A stretch of 64,000 nucleotides of DNA, taken from NCBI GenBank assembly GCA_903632075.3, contig CAHIKZ030000253.1:808001-872000 (forward strand). The letters are read 5' to 3'. A model generated the notes under the pieces. The model made no database searches, was not told where the DNA came from, and saw only the letters and a program-made list of their open reading frames with translations. Every line of letters begins with the position of its first letter. The first letter of the stretch is position 1. The position numbers were made by a program, and so were the translations under genes. The stretch comes from Acanthosepion pharaonis (Eukaryota; Mollusca; Cephalopoda; Sepiida; Sepiidae). Below are positions 45,240-56,099 of the stretch, in pieces.

Positions 45240-45800
45240 TTTGGCAGTATGTTTTCATTCAGACATGTTTCGCTGAATAATTTAGACATGTATTATCTAC
45301 TTATTTTCGATAGAATCCTTTCATGTTCACGGATAAGCATTTTTGTGTCATTATTGAAAGACGAGAGGAAATCACTGTGTTGGTATATATTATATTCATT
45401 TCCGAGTATGTTATCATCAGGGTATTGTTAATTAAAGGATAAATATTGTAGAGTTCATTGTTGTGAAAGACAAAAGTTTTTGTGGTCATCTGAAAATTAA
45501 ATTTCTTATATGTGGTGTGAGGAGTTCTGAGTCAGACGTGACTACAGACACCGTTTAAGGGGAGGTAACCAGATATGTTATGAGGAGTTTTTACGAAAAG
45601 ATTAGTAGAATAAAATAAAGGAAAGAACTATTAGTACAAACCTTGGCATCTCAAACTATCTATTGTACACATTAGTGGAATGTTCATAATTAATTTTATT
45701 AAGGTTTTCTTTCAATTCTTTAATATGAATAGCTTCGAGAATTTTTAGCTTGTGTTTATTATTTTCGTGAAAAAGAATTGACGTGTATGCAAAGATTTCA
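45240..45800 (-). pseudogene. Penelope-like element C-terminus and tail
   Basis: On the minus strand ENNKHKLKILEAIHIKELKE and NLNKINYE (45,770-45,680) form the last part of the protein after the GIY-YIG domain. The same block occurs at 46,690-46,590 as KQKL.ILEAIFIKQLKPNLNKINYEIS. The tail to the left contains CGAAACATGTCTGAAT at about 45,270-45,285, preceded by ATTCAG: the outer arms ATTCA/TGAAT and the ACATGT palindrome of a hammerhead remain, but the core between them is deleted. Confidence 0.55.
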
Positions 45801-45940
45801 ACAAACATGAGTATTCAGCAAATGAAAAAGCGAGAACATTAGAAAAAATCACAATAAAAAAACAGATCATCAAATTTAATAAGCATTTTATGTGTATTGT
45901 TTTCAATAATATACTTTTAAAAAGCAACTGTTGTCCAAAT

Positions 45941-45942
<2 letters not shown>

Positions 45943-46000
<58 letters not shown>
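45943..46000. repeat. (TA)n microsatellite
   Basis: About 29 TA units. Confidence 0.96.
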
Positions 46001-46003
<3 letters not shown>

Positions 46004-46231
46004 GATTCTCCTGTCGAATTCGACGTATAAGGGTCAAGCAGATCAGCTCCCAGGAAACCGACAGCCCGACAACAGCACGTGAGATTTGATTAGACTGGTG
46101 AAGGTTTCGTGCAAGACCAGCCACACTTTTTGAAGGGCCGAATTAGAGAGCTGGTGCACTAAGTGCCACAAGGTCCCCAAACCACCCTCCGCTGGTTTTG
46201 AATTCAGAGTTGTCCTTCTCCTATTCTTCTT
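46001..46231. other. GC-richer unit between two (TA)n tracts
   Basis: A 231-bp segment with much higher GC than its flanks, e.g. CAGCTCCCAGGAAACCGACAG and CCACAAGGTCCCCAAACC. It has no A/B box and no recognised protein. Probably a fragment of a dispersed repeat. Confidence 0.45.
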
Positions 46232-46234
46232 ATA

Positions 46235-46289
<55 letters not shown>
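46232..46289. repeat. (TA)n microsatellite
   Basis: About 28 TA units with one interruption. Confidence 0.95.
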
Positions 46290-46290
<1 letters not shown>

Positions 46291-46769
46291 ATACATGTTT
46301 AAATCCGATTTAAGCTTACATAAGCCATTATCAAAGATGACAATTACATTTCAATATATCAAACAATACACGGACGAAACAATAATGATAATCTGTTTTT
46401 GTTGAATGAAAAATTTCAAAGCAGCGACAAACTCGTATATACGAGACGCGGAAGCGAAAATCGCATCGCAGCTCGTGACGTCACACATGACCATGCGAGA
46501 GTGAAAACGAGAAATATTAAGCTGTTGGCTTCTGTTATTAATTATAGGCATTTAAGAATATTTCTGGAGATTTCGTAGTTTATTTTGTTCAGGTTAGGTT
46601 TCAACTGTTTTATGAATATAGCTTCAAGAATTTATAGTTTTTGTTTATTGTTTTAATGTTTAAGTATTTTCAACGAGAATTTTCCGGAATTGTGTACGCG
46701 GCCACGAGTTTGTCGTTTTTTTGAAATTTTTCATGCAACAAAAACAGACTATCATTATTGTTTCGTCCA
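46290..46769 (-). pseudogene. Penelope-like element 3' end with inverted partner
   Basis: Minus strand: EKFQKNDKLVAAYTIPE (46,730-46,680), then ILEAIFIKQLKPNLNKINYE (46,635-46,576), then a tail with TTGATAATGGCTTATG and ACATGTATCAAT next to (TA)n. The segment 46705-46769 reappears inverted at 46371-46435, where the plus strand encodes NEKFQSSDKLVY. So part of a second copy lies in the opposite orientation inside the first one's tail. Stops are present in both. Confidence 0.6.
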
Positions 46770-48374
46770 ATATGCCGGCGGTTCGTCAAGTATTGGTAAG
46801 ATCCCCTGAAGGTGAACGCCCACATATCCCATCTCACAAAGGACTCTTGTGATAAACAACTCTTATTCGTACCAACCTCTGTCTCGTTTTCTTCTACGGC
46901 AAGTTGGAGCTAAACCAAAATCCGCAGTATCTCCTATGGTTGATTCGAATTTGTGACATTATGATAAAATTACCCGCGAGACTTTGCAATGATTCCATAA
47001 TCATTGGCCAGATACTCGGCTCAATCCAGCCGGCATGAATGCAGATTAAACAGAGTCCATATTTAATGGCATTTTATCAAAATTTGGCTCAGAACTCCCT
47101 CTTGGGTCTTATATGGGAATTTGACTAAATTACACCATTACACTAAAACCTTTTGCACATATGCATCGATAAAACGATGAGGTGTTTTAGCTGCAATCAA
47201 ATACGATAATGTTTATATGATGACGCATTAACAAAGCGTTAGCTTATCTCGCAACGTGTTAATTGTAATTATATTTTAACGAGTTACTCATCAATTTGAT
47301 CTTTTACTCTATATGTAGAACATAATATAGAGCAATATATAGAGATCTCTTCTTCTTGAAGATTATTCTAGGAGAATAGTGTGTCCTGGACGCACCACCA
47401 TTATGACCTTGAGCCAGACTAAATTAAGTTTAGGAAAAAAATATATTTTGATAATACAAAATTAAAATCGTGTGCATAGCTAGCTAGTCTAACAGACAAT
47501 TATTTATATGTAGTTAGTTTTATTTCCGTGCACATGGCCTTTTGCCCGACTAAGCTTATAATTTGTTGTTTCGTATGTCGACAATTATTAGAATGAAAGA
47601 ACATTAATCATGCAAAAGAAAAAAAAATGTCTTACGTGACTTTCTGTTTTCGAAAGTTAAAATTTACGCTAGAAGTCCTTGATTTTGTTTCGCCAATTAC
47701 TATGTCCACTTTGGTCGAATGAAAAAGAAAACTCTTTACATTTTCCAGGAAAATAATTGAAATCAACCTGCGATGTTCGAATATGTCTTCCAATAACTAC
47801 AATGATTTTGTTCTGAGAAAATTCAATAATTTATGAAACACAGAGTGAACGTGACGTTCACTCTTTTATTTGAATTCTGTAAGAATTCTATTTTTTTAAC
47901 TCGTTTATTAATTGTGGCCTGAAACGGCAAAATATTCAAATAAATGTTCAACTTTATTAAATGTACATAAAATATAAAACATTAATTTTACTCTGTATGT
48001 TCTTGTCCATATTCAATGAAACTTGAAAATTAAATTGAACGAAAAGTAAAGTAAAACTAACAATGAATCTTGTGACATGTCAAACTGCTATAAATATTTA
48101 TAACAAATGAAAATAATTAAAATATATACATATCTTATTTTATAATGTTATTCATCCACAAAGCTAATTGCAATTTAAGAATTCTTTTAATAAAATATTT
48201 CTAGGATAAATATGTAAAATTTCGTCAGGATAGAGATTAGAATTCGCTCATCGCATCAATATCGTGAAAGAAATGCATGAATCATGATGTCGAACATGTG
48301 GGAAAGTCTTTTTTAGATTAATAATTTTTCTGTCCATTTCTGCTATTCATTTCCCTATAAACGGGGAAGCATCC

Positions 48375-48376
<2 letters not shown>
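46770..48376. other. Non-coding, unclassified
   Basis: AT-rich; no recognised element. Confidence 0.4.
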
Positions 48377-48428
<52 letters not shown>

Positions 48429-48448
48429 GGTATGTGTGTGCACCAAAA

Positions 48449-48519
<71 letters not shown>
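48377..48519. repeat. (TA)n-(TG)n and (TA)n tracts
   Basis: TA 48377-48406, TG 48407-48428, TA 48451-48519. Confidence 0.95.
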
Positions 48520-48523
<4 letters not shown>

Positions 48524-48602
48524 TTTTATATATTTTTTTATATATTATGTATGTGCGGCCGTTATTGGAAAGCGCTAATATATATTTGGTTAGATTGATA
48601 TG

Positions 48603-48649
48603 AGTTTGTGACCCTGGGTTTCATGCTATTTGCGATCGTCAGACAAACT
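48603..48649 (-). ncRNA. Minimal hammerhead ribozyme candidate
   Basis: Minus strand: AGTTTGT and ACAAACT form a perfect 7-bp helix I. Between them are the exact core CTGACGA (48,642-48,636), a weak helix II around AAATA, GAA, and a perfect 4-bp helix III (ACCC-A-GGGT) followed by C, giving a GTC cleavage triplet. Every conserved core base is present; only helix II is poor (two pairs plus mismatches). The core is close in sequence to the hairpin copies at 12.3 and 39.8 kb. No PLE coding remnant is next to it. Confidence 0.6.
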
Positions 48650-48717
48650 GATTAATTTTAAAGTTTTGGATTTATATATGGTTGCGTATATCATTGTTTT
48701 TATCACATTAATCCAAT

Positions 48718-48720
<3 letters not shown>

Positions 48721-48808
<88 letters not shown>
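48721..48808. repeat. (TA)n-(TG)n microsatellite
   Basis: TA 48721-48770 and TG 48771-48808. Confidence 0.96.
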
Positions 48809-48811
<3 letters not shown>

Positions 48812-48973
48812 TACGCCTAGTGGGTTGATGAATGAAATTGAAAAAAAAAAAAAGAATTCTTGTTGTTTTTTGGCAGAGAGTAATTTTAAGTGCCTAATTT
48901 TACCAAACCCCCTTCGGGATCTGTGAGTAAAAAGGGCACTGTCGTAAAGTTATCTATGCACATTTGGGACGTT

Positions 48974-49405
48974 TCAGGATTTGCGGATGATATGTGCACT
49001 TCCACCCAAAGTAATCTTTTGTAGCTTTGAGATGCTAATGTGTCCAGGAATTGTACTCACATGATTTTCGGTACCCTTCTTTATCTTACCTAACATCCCC
49101 AACACAACAGGGACAATCGTAGTTTTAAGTTTACACATTTTTCTTACTTCGATTTGCAGTGCATTTTCATTTTTTTTAGAGTCAATGGTTTTCTGTGGCC
49201 AAGTCATCGCAATTATTTAGCTGTTTCCTTTTTTGAAATCTTTTATGACTATGTCTGGTCTATTTGCATCAATTTTCCTGTCTTCGAGGATTCTGGCATT
49301 CCACAGTATAGTCACTTTACCAGCATTTGTAACATCATTCAGGTGTCGTTTGTATCATGTATTCGGAACTTCAATAGCATACTTCGAACACACATGCCAA
49401 TTATA
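48974..49405 (-). pseudogene. LINE 3' end with restriction-like endonuclease, diverged copy 2
   Basis: Minus strand: IEVPNTWYKRH-like sequence with a stop, then VTILWNARILEDRKIDANRP and DIVIKDFKKGN (about 49,300-49,220), then WPQKTIDSKKNENALQIEVR and TTIVPVVLGMLGKIKKGTEN (49,190-49,080). The order and the RPDIVIKD motif match copies 1 and 3, but identity is lower, so this is another subfamily. After RPDIVIKD the expected LLIDM is IIAM, so the second acidic residue is also lost here. Confidence 0.68.
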
Positions 49406-49424
49406 TAGTGTCCTAACCTGTCAT

Positions 49425-49426
<2 letters not shown>

Positions 49427-49464
<38 letters not shown>
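49427..49464. repeat. (ATT)n tract, LINE 3' tail
   Basis: On the minus strand this is an (AAT)n tail at the 3' end of LINE copy 3. Confidence 0.9.
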
Positions 49465-49465
<1 letters not shown>

Positions 49466-50150
49466 TTTTTTTTTTTCTGACGTTTACATATTTCTTTCCG
49501 GGTCCCGCTCAGGGACCTAAGGTTAGAAATGTCATCATGACACTTTCCACTGACAAAAAAAAAAAAAAAAAATGACATAGATAAAGCCCTTCGTAAAGTA
49601 TGGGCTGTACTTGTTAGAACAATTTTTTTGTATCTCTTTAAGGCATGGACTTCCAAGAATCCCTTCTATTAGTCTACTGAAATCTTTTCCAACCAGGTCC
49701 TAGGGCTCCAACTACAACAGGAATTGTTGATGTTCCCATATGCCACATTTTTGAGATTTCTATTTCAATTTCTATTTCCTTGTATTTGACAGCTTTTTGA
49801 ATATCTTGAATGATACATTGCAGTCTGCAGGGACAGCCATATCAATAAGAAGGCACTTTTTTGTTTGTGGTCTTTAATAACAATATCTGGGCGGTTGGCT
49901 TTGATTGTCCTGTCAGTGTGTATTGTGTAGTCCCATAGAATTGTAACAGGTCCTATCTCCGTAACCGGGTCTGGGTGGTGTTCATACCAGTTTCTTTTAG
50001 TTTCCTTCTCGTAGAAGTTGCAGATTTTCCAGTGCAGATATTGGACCACCCTGTCATGCCGGTTTTTATATTCAGTGGGTGCCAATATCGTGCAACCTGA
50101 TACAAGATGATCAATTGTTTCTGGATTAGTATTAGTAGTAGTAGGCCATT
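49465..50150 (-). pseudogene. LINE 3' end with restriction-like endonuclease, copy 3
   Basis: Minus strand: NPETIDHLVSGC (50,125-50,090), APTEYKNRHDRVVQYLHWKI, RNWYEHHPDPVTEIGPVTIL, then TIKANRPDIVIKDHK (about 49,910-49,866). A frameshift follows, after which LLIDMAVPADCN is read with its acidic residue intact. The Cys/His-containing DHLVSGC is part of the zinc-binding region before the nuclease. The 3' UTR (CAGTGGAAAGTGTCATGATG, GGTCCCTGAGCGGGACCCGG) is nearly the same as in copy 1. 5'-truncated next to (ACT)n. Confidence 0.8.
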
Positions 50151-50566
50151 AAACAAAATAGAATCATGATGAGAATCCCGAAAAAACTGTATCCTTTCTC
50201 AACGAAAAATAAAGTTGAATTCTTTTCCAGAAATACCGTCTAAAACGATGTTTTCCGTATGTGTACATTTTTAAAGGGTTCATGACTTTTCTTTGTTGAC
50301 CCATGAAAAAACTATAAAGTATTATTTATGAATTAGTCTATTTTGTTTTAATCTTAGCCAAAGGATGTAAGGTGAGTTTTCTTATCAAAGCTTCTATTGT
50401 GTCTATTTTGGCTAAATAGTATGCGATAAATATCAATAACTGAACAAAAAAAAAGTCTACGGATGGCAGACTGACATTTGATATTCTCTTCTCTCCTGTT
50501 TTGTTTTCATTATGTGCAAAACAAACGTGTTATAATTACAATTTACTTTGTTTCTAAAGACAGTGC

Positions 50567-50570
<4 letters not shown>
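50151..50570. other. Non-coding, unclassified
   Basis: Nothing recognised. Confidence 0.35.

Positions 50571-50641
<71 letters not shown>
50571..50641. repeat. (TA)n-(TG)n microsatellite
   Basis: TA 50571-50617, TG 50618-50641. Confidence 0.96.
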
Positions 50642-51797
50642 CCAGGAGGTAATATAACATTTTAAAGACTAAATAAAACATCTTTTAATGGAAGACAATT
50701 TTAATCTGTTTCTAACACAATCATTATTATCAATGAGAAAAGCTCGATATAAAACACATTCTTTGTTGCAATTTTTTCAAGTTGTTATCATATTGATTTG
50801 ATCTCCTTCCTGTTTTTAATGCTTTTGTCATTAAAAGAAAATGTTCCTGTAATCTTATTAAAAGGAAAACTAAGCTTGTCTTCCAACTTAAGTTCAGAGA
50901 CTGTTGTAAAATATCACATATTTTAGACCTGAACTTTTCTGAAATTATTATACAGAGCATTATTTTTTTATGCGGAAGAAAGACATATTTTCTCTCGGTG
51001 AAAGCTGAAGCTATTTTTTGTTCTTTGGCATAATTATTTTTGCGTTTGTCCGTGTGTGTGTGTGTGTGTTTATGTATGTGTGCGTGTGCCGGTGTGTCGC
51101 TGTATTTACTTAATTTTCCAAAATTGTTTGTAAAGAAGATCGACTGCTGAAAGTTCGTAATAAACTAAAAATGACATTTATTTCTTAGGAAAGAGACGCT
51201 GAAATATTCAGATTTGAAGAATGATAAATTGGAAACAAATTCTTTAAATAATGCATACTGCATACATTGTTTTTTTCTCTTTTCTCTCCGGTTTCATTTC
51301 CATTTAAAATATTCTTTGTCACACAACTTTTATCGCGCAATTTCATGTCTAAATTCTTTGCCATTTATATACACTGCCTAACCATTTCCTGCTTAAACAT
51401 ATCATTTTATTTTTCTTCAAGTTCCCTCTATAAGAGAAAATGTATTGTATTACTTTCCTCCAGTAAATTCATTTAAGTATAATTAGTATAAAGTATTTCA
51501 TGAGACGGATATAATTATTAATATATGTAAATGAGAAAAGCGTATCCAATTCCGTAATATCTAAAACGAAATGCAAATATTTACTTAATCAAATGGAGTC
51601 GTTAATAATACATGGAAGATTTGCTGATGAACCTTAATATATGATAAACCAAAAATGTAAGGAAATGAACAAATAAATATACTTACTGCTGTCGTATCTT
51701 TAGACGTTGACATTTTTCGTTCAGAATTCCAGATTCTCTCAACAAGAATAAAATAATTTATTTCATATATGAATTCTAACGTTACTAATAAGAAAAC

Positions 51798-51800
<3 letters not shown>
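50642..51800. other. Non-coding, unclassified
   Basis: AT-rich, with a short TG-rich stretch near 51,053-51,095. Confidence 0.4.

Positions 51801-51885
<85 letters not shown>
51801..51885. repeat. (TA)n microsatellite, longest in window
   Basis: About 42 uninterrupted TA units. Confidence 0.97.
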
Positions 51886-51887
<2 letters not shown>

Positions 51888-51979
51888 TCAAGAATAAAAA
51901 CTATAAATAAAAGCAAATTAATGATTCATTTCGGTTATATTTTATTTCGCGAATATCTCTTTTAGTAAATGGAGACAAT

Positions 51980-52340
51980 TTCCCCGGACCGATATACTAA
52001 ATTTAAACCTAATTGTCCGAAATAATACCACCCCTACTAAACCGTTCTTAAATAAAACCAATGTAAAGTATAGGTTTATTTGCCCGTTTCGAGAATGCTT
52101 CTAACATAATAATCCTAGCAAATACATTGGACACACAACCACAACTCTCTCACGTAGGCTCACATGCCACGTTAATGACACCAGTGCCATAAAAATCATC
52201 TCGTAACAATACACGGCACCACCAGTAACCCATTCAAATCCTCTGACATAAGAAAAATCTTAAAAAACAAATGCAAAAAACGATTACAAATTCTGAAAGC
52301 GATCCTCATCAAAAATCCAAAACCCAATATATATTTTCGA
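51980..52340 (+). pseudogene. Penelope-like element GIY-YIG domain remnant
   Basis: Plus strand: KTNVKYRFICPFRECF (about 52,058-52,105) and then SKYIGHTTTTLSRRLTCHVN (52,118-52,177), DTSAIKIIS, and after a stop LKNKCKKRLQILKAILIKNP (about 52,260-52,318). The YRFICP...YIG...LSRRLT..H pattern is the GIY-YIG nuclease motif; Tyr-Ile-Gly is intact. The fragment is 5'-truncated 95 bp from a long (TA)n tract. Confidence 0.75.
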
Positions 52341-52524
52341 GGTCTTGGGTAAGGAATCTATATATTTGAGTGCCTATATGCTTTTGTATTTTCAGTAATA
52401 ATAATAGTCTGACATAAGCTAAACACGGAAGTTTGGTTTGGGTTTGTCAGTGGGTCATTTAATGCCGACAACTTTTTTTTTTCCTAGTAATATTTTTGTT
52501 TTGTCAAAAATCCATTTCTGTTAA

Positions 52525-52675
52525 TATTTTTTTTCAAACATTTATAGCTAGTAATACCATTTTTTCAAAAACGTATAGATGATAATATTATTTTTTCAAA
52601 AACGTATAGCTGGTAATATTTTTTTTCAAAAACGTACAGCTGGCAACATTATTTTTTTCAAAAACGTATTATCAG
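52525..52675 (+). repeat. Tandem repeat, unit about 33 bp
   Basis: Four to five copies of TTTTTTCAAAAACGTATAGC followed by TGGTAATATTA, with substitutions. Confidence 0.88.
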
Positions 52676-52965
52676 AGGCCTTGCTGTTGGACGTAGTTTA
52701 TAGACATACCCAGGACGTGGATGTAGTTTATCGTCATACCCAGGACGCGAATGTAATCTGAGTGTTAACTATTTGCCCATAGTTTGGACCCTAACACTTG
52801 CTACCACTCCTGGTCAGGGTGGACATGGGAACACCAGCAATTAAGAGGTGGTTCCACGCTCATCAAAACCTCCTGATCAGAGGCCTTGCTGTTGGACGTA
52901 AGTTATCGTCTTACCCAGGACACGGATGCTGTTTATCGTCATAACCAGGACGGGCTAAACACGGA
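52672..52965 (+). repeat. Duplicated segment with short period
   Basis: ATCAGAGGCCTTGCTGTTGG begins copies at 52,671 and 52,876; each is followed by repeats of GTTTATCGTCATACCCAGGAC. GCTAAACACGGAAG occurs at 52,418 and 52,952. Confidence 0.75.
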
Positions 52966-54355
52966 AGATTCTTGAACGCATGTACGTTATTGAAAAAGCG
53001 TGGCTGTTGACAGAAATAACCACCAATGTCCTGTAGCTATGGCTTTCTAATAAGGATTTTTTTCTGAAGAGCTGTGATTCTATTCGATGTCATAAACTAT
53101 TGTAAAGAAGCAAGCCTGAGGCGAACAAAATTCTACAAAAATGCATTTCAAATGTCATTAATGTACATTTAGATAACTTTGTGAATAGTTCAAAAGATCA
53201 TAGAAGGAGTGGATTTAAATTGTAAAAGTGGAGGAAGGATTGAGTTTATGAAATGTGGCTGAAAATAGAAATTAGAGTGGAAAGATATTGTAGTAGAGAG
53301 ATCTAAATGAGGAAAAAAGATGTCTTTAAAAGGAATAAAGCGAAATCAATTTCTCTCTTTCTCACTCAACTCGTACCAATATCTTTACACAGGACTCTCT
53401 CTCTCTATATATATATATCTGACTGTATATTTTCGTCACTCTGTATCTGTTTTCCTCTCTTCGTACTAATCTTCGTATCTAACTCTATATTTCCTTCTCT
53501 CTATCTCTCTCGCGCGCATTTCATCTCTCTCTCTCTCTCCCACTCACTTTCTCTCTGTATATACCTTTCTTCCCACCCTTCTATCTTTGTATCTATCGCA
53601 ATTCATATTTATTTTATTCGTATCTATAGCAATTACTGTTCATATCTCGATTTTCTCATATCGATTTATTCCTGTCTAAATCTGTTCCTATTTAACTCAG
53701 TCTATGCCCATCATATGTTACTATCTATCTGCAAAACGGCTATTCTATCACCTCCAGCTTGGACAATCGTGTTACTGATTAACCAAAGATTAGTTTAATC
53801 AATAAACGACACCACCAAGTTCCTTATACATAAGTAAAATTATTGAGAGCAGCTAGTGTTTGACCGAGAGCAAAAAATGCTAGCACTTTCTTCAGGTAAG
53901 TAGGAACTCTTGAACTCTTGGAACGGATTTTTTTCACTTTCCTTCAGGAAGGTTTCACGTCGTTATGCCAGTAATTGTCCTGAAGGTTTGTAAGTTTTAC
54001 CGCGGTTATTCTTTGCTATTACCGTTTGTTTACTGTGAAATCGACACACACACATGCCGAAGTAATTGTTTTTTATGTCTTCATTTTTATTGTATTTTCT
54101 TAATTGGAAATATGTCTGAAGAGTTTAAACATTATGACTACACATTAATTATATACAACATTGAATTAATAATTATGAACCGGAAACAGTTATTAAGTCA
54201 ATTTTGATCTGAAATGTTCACTAAATAGTGTTCGATCCATGTGATTAATGGAGAAAACGTTGGAATAAGGGCATTGAAAAAGAAGCAAATAATGTTGAAA
54301 AATATATATTTATCATATAAAATAAATTTTACTGGCCTATCCCTCCCCCAAACAC

Positions 54356-54356
<1 letters not shown>
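52966..54356. other. Non-coding with CT-rich segment
   Basis: 53,390-53,560 is pyrimidine-rich with (CT)n stretches, which creates a 163-codon Ser/Leu-rich frame of no coding significance. Nothing else recognised. Confidence 0.45.

Positions 54357-54411
<55 letters not shown>
54357..54411. repeat. (TA)n microsatellite
   Basis: About 27 TA units. Confidence 0.96.
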
Positions 54412-54413
<2 letters not shown>

Positions 54414-54942
54414 CTTATTTAAAAATTATAACACGTATGTGTTTCTAAAAATTATAACATATGTATGTGTGTCTTCAACACTTCGAATGTCAAGATTTGA
54501 CAAGACATCTGAAGTGTTGAAACAAAATGGTATTTTTGTAGTGACGTTATAAAATACATATGTCATAATTTTTAAATAAATACTATTCGGACGAATCTGT
54601 ATTGAGCACATTTTTAAAAAAATATTGTTTTTTGGCTATTGGAATTTATTCCCTCTATACCGACCTTGTATTAGTAACAACAAAATCAAAATTGTCTAAA
54701 TAGTGTAAGAGCAAAATTGTCCAGTTATTAGATTAAGCTCTGAACTGTTGAAATGATTAAAGAAATCTCACTAGAATTCCCCGTGGTTTTTATAACACTA
54801 TTGGACTCTACTTTGAGCAAAAATAATGTATAATTATACAGAAGTATCGCGATGAAATCGTTCAAAAACGAAAATGACATGTTCATCAGTAATTAATCAT
54901 AGCCAAGGATCGGAAGCTAATGAAGGAATGTAATTAAGTTCA

Positions 54943-54945
<3 letters not shown>
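54412..54945. other. Non-coding, unclassified
   Basis: Contains ACTTCGAATGTCA and, 25 bases on, an imperfect inverted match GACATCTGAAGTGTTGA; nothing else recognised. Confidence 0.35.

Positions 54946-54987
<42 letters not shown>
54946..54987. repeat. (TA)n microsatellite
   Basis: About 20 TA units. Confidence 0.95.
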
Positions 54988-54991
<4 letters not shown>

Positions 54992-55029
54992 CCAGAATCA
55001 TTTTCCAATTAATTCAAGATGATCTTCGA

Positions 55030-55380
55030 CCGCTCTAATCTTCTAAATTTCTGTCCTGGAGTAACAAGGTGTCTCACATGTTTCACGTACATTTTCATTT
55101 TCGAGTCTTTTTTCCACTTTTCTTTGAACTGTCATGGATCTCTTACGTGCAAAACGTCTTATGAATTGAGTTGGATCTTTTCTAATTGATCGCTTTAGCT
55201 CTAAGTTGAATGATGATCTCTTTTCATGTTGTGACCACCTCATCCAGTTTTCATCTTTACTGTTCCCTCTTTTTTCAACCTTATTCACCATTTTCTTGAT
55301 GGTTGTTAAATGGACTTTGAAGATGGAATCCAGAATATGAATGTTGGTACCATTATTGAAAGCTTGATGATCTTTTTCCT
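55030..55380 (-). pseudogene. Mariner-type transposase, DNA-binding half only
   Basis: Minus strand: ILDSIFKVHLTTIKKMVNKV (55,345-55,275), KRGNSKDENWM, then LELKRSIRKDPTQFIRRFAR (about 55,205-55,150) and KKSMTVQ-like sequence ending at the frame 55,043. Mariner-family proteins start with a helix-turn-helix (STVxRxIKRFxETG), a GRP hook and a second helix-turn-helix (IxxNPxxSxRKLA); the same order is seen here with the hook degraded. No catalytic DDE blocks follow, so only the N-terminal half remains. Confidence 0.55.
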
Positions 55381-55541
55381 CTCACCATTGTTGAGTTGGG
55401 AAGATAGTGGTCTGACAAAAAACAAATTTAATTTTCAAAGGGTTTTCAGTGATTCTTACTAAAAATGGTGTCAAATTTTAGATATTAAACTTTTGGAGGA
55501 TGGATAATTATTTGATGTTAAATTATTTTGCAGTTACACCT

Positions 55542-55542
<1 letters not shown>

Positions 55543-55600
<58 letters not shown>
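55543..55600. repeat. (TA)n microsatellite
   Basis: About 29 TA units at the 3' end of the minus-strand PLE copy. Confidence 0.96.
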
Positions 55601-55604
<4 letters not shown>

Positions 55605-55635
55605 TTTATTTTGACTGCAACTTTTTTTTATACAC

Positions 55636-56090
55636 GTTTCATTAAAGGCGACTGACAATGCATTTTTTATTTTTTATTAAAGCTCTTTATTAATTATGTT
55701 CATATAATTTTTCTTTTCTGGATATATAGTTTTTTATATATTTGTATCTATAGTGATGGAAATTTTTCCCAAACACGGTCAGTAAATTGTGGCCCGGTTC
55801 ATAGTTGATATTACTGAGTATTAGCTTTTTCTTTTGTATTATTAATGCTTCCATTATGTTTACTCTTTTTATATGTGGATAAGAATAATATAGTTGTATT
55901 TTCTACGAAAATAGTGCGGGCGGATTTTGGTAGGTTTCTGAGTATATTTAAATGTGTTCTAATTGAGCTATGGCCAGAGACATTCAACGTGAGTCTCCTT
56001 GATAGGCATGTAGTAGTATGTCCAATAAAAGTAGTCATGAATATGTATAAAAATAATTTGATTCCACTTTTCATCTATCAAACCTAATAT
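55636..56090 (-). pseudogene. Penelope-like element 3' end, minus copy of a second head-to-head pair
   Basis: Minus strand: FIGHTTTCLSRRLTLNVSGH (56,035-55,976), SSIRTHLNILRNLPKSARTI and VENTTILF, then a stop near 55,811. This is the GIY-YIG domain (IGHTTTCLSRRLT) and the following segment, close to the copy at 10.3-10.5 kb. The tail contains GTCAGTCGCC and TTTAATGAAACGTG at 55,636-55,657, matching the tail block at 10,181-10,201. Confidence 0.72.
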
Positions 56091-56099
56091 TCTAAGAAA

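Noticed and set aside
45398..45420. CTGATGA...GAAAT on the minus strand
   Set aside because: No helix II, helix I or helix III pairing; probably chance, although it lies in a PLE tail.
53307..53798. 163-codon frame on the plus strand
   Set aside because: Ser/Leu/Ile-rich translation of a CT-rich tract; no domain.
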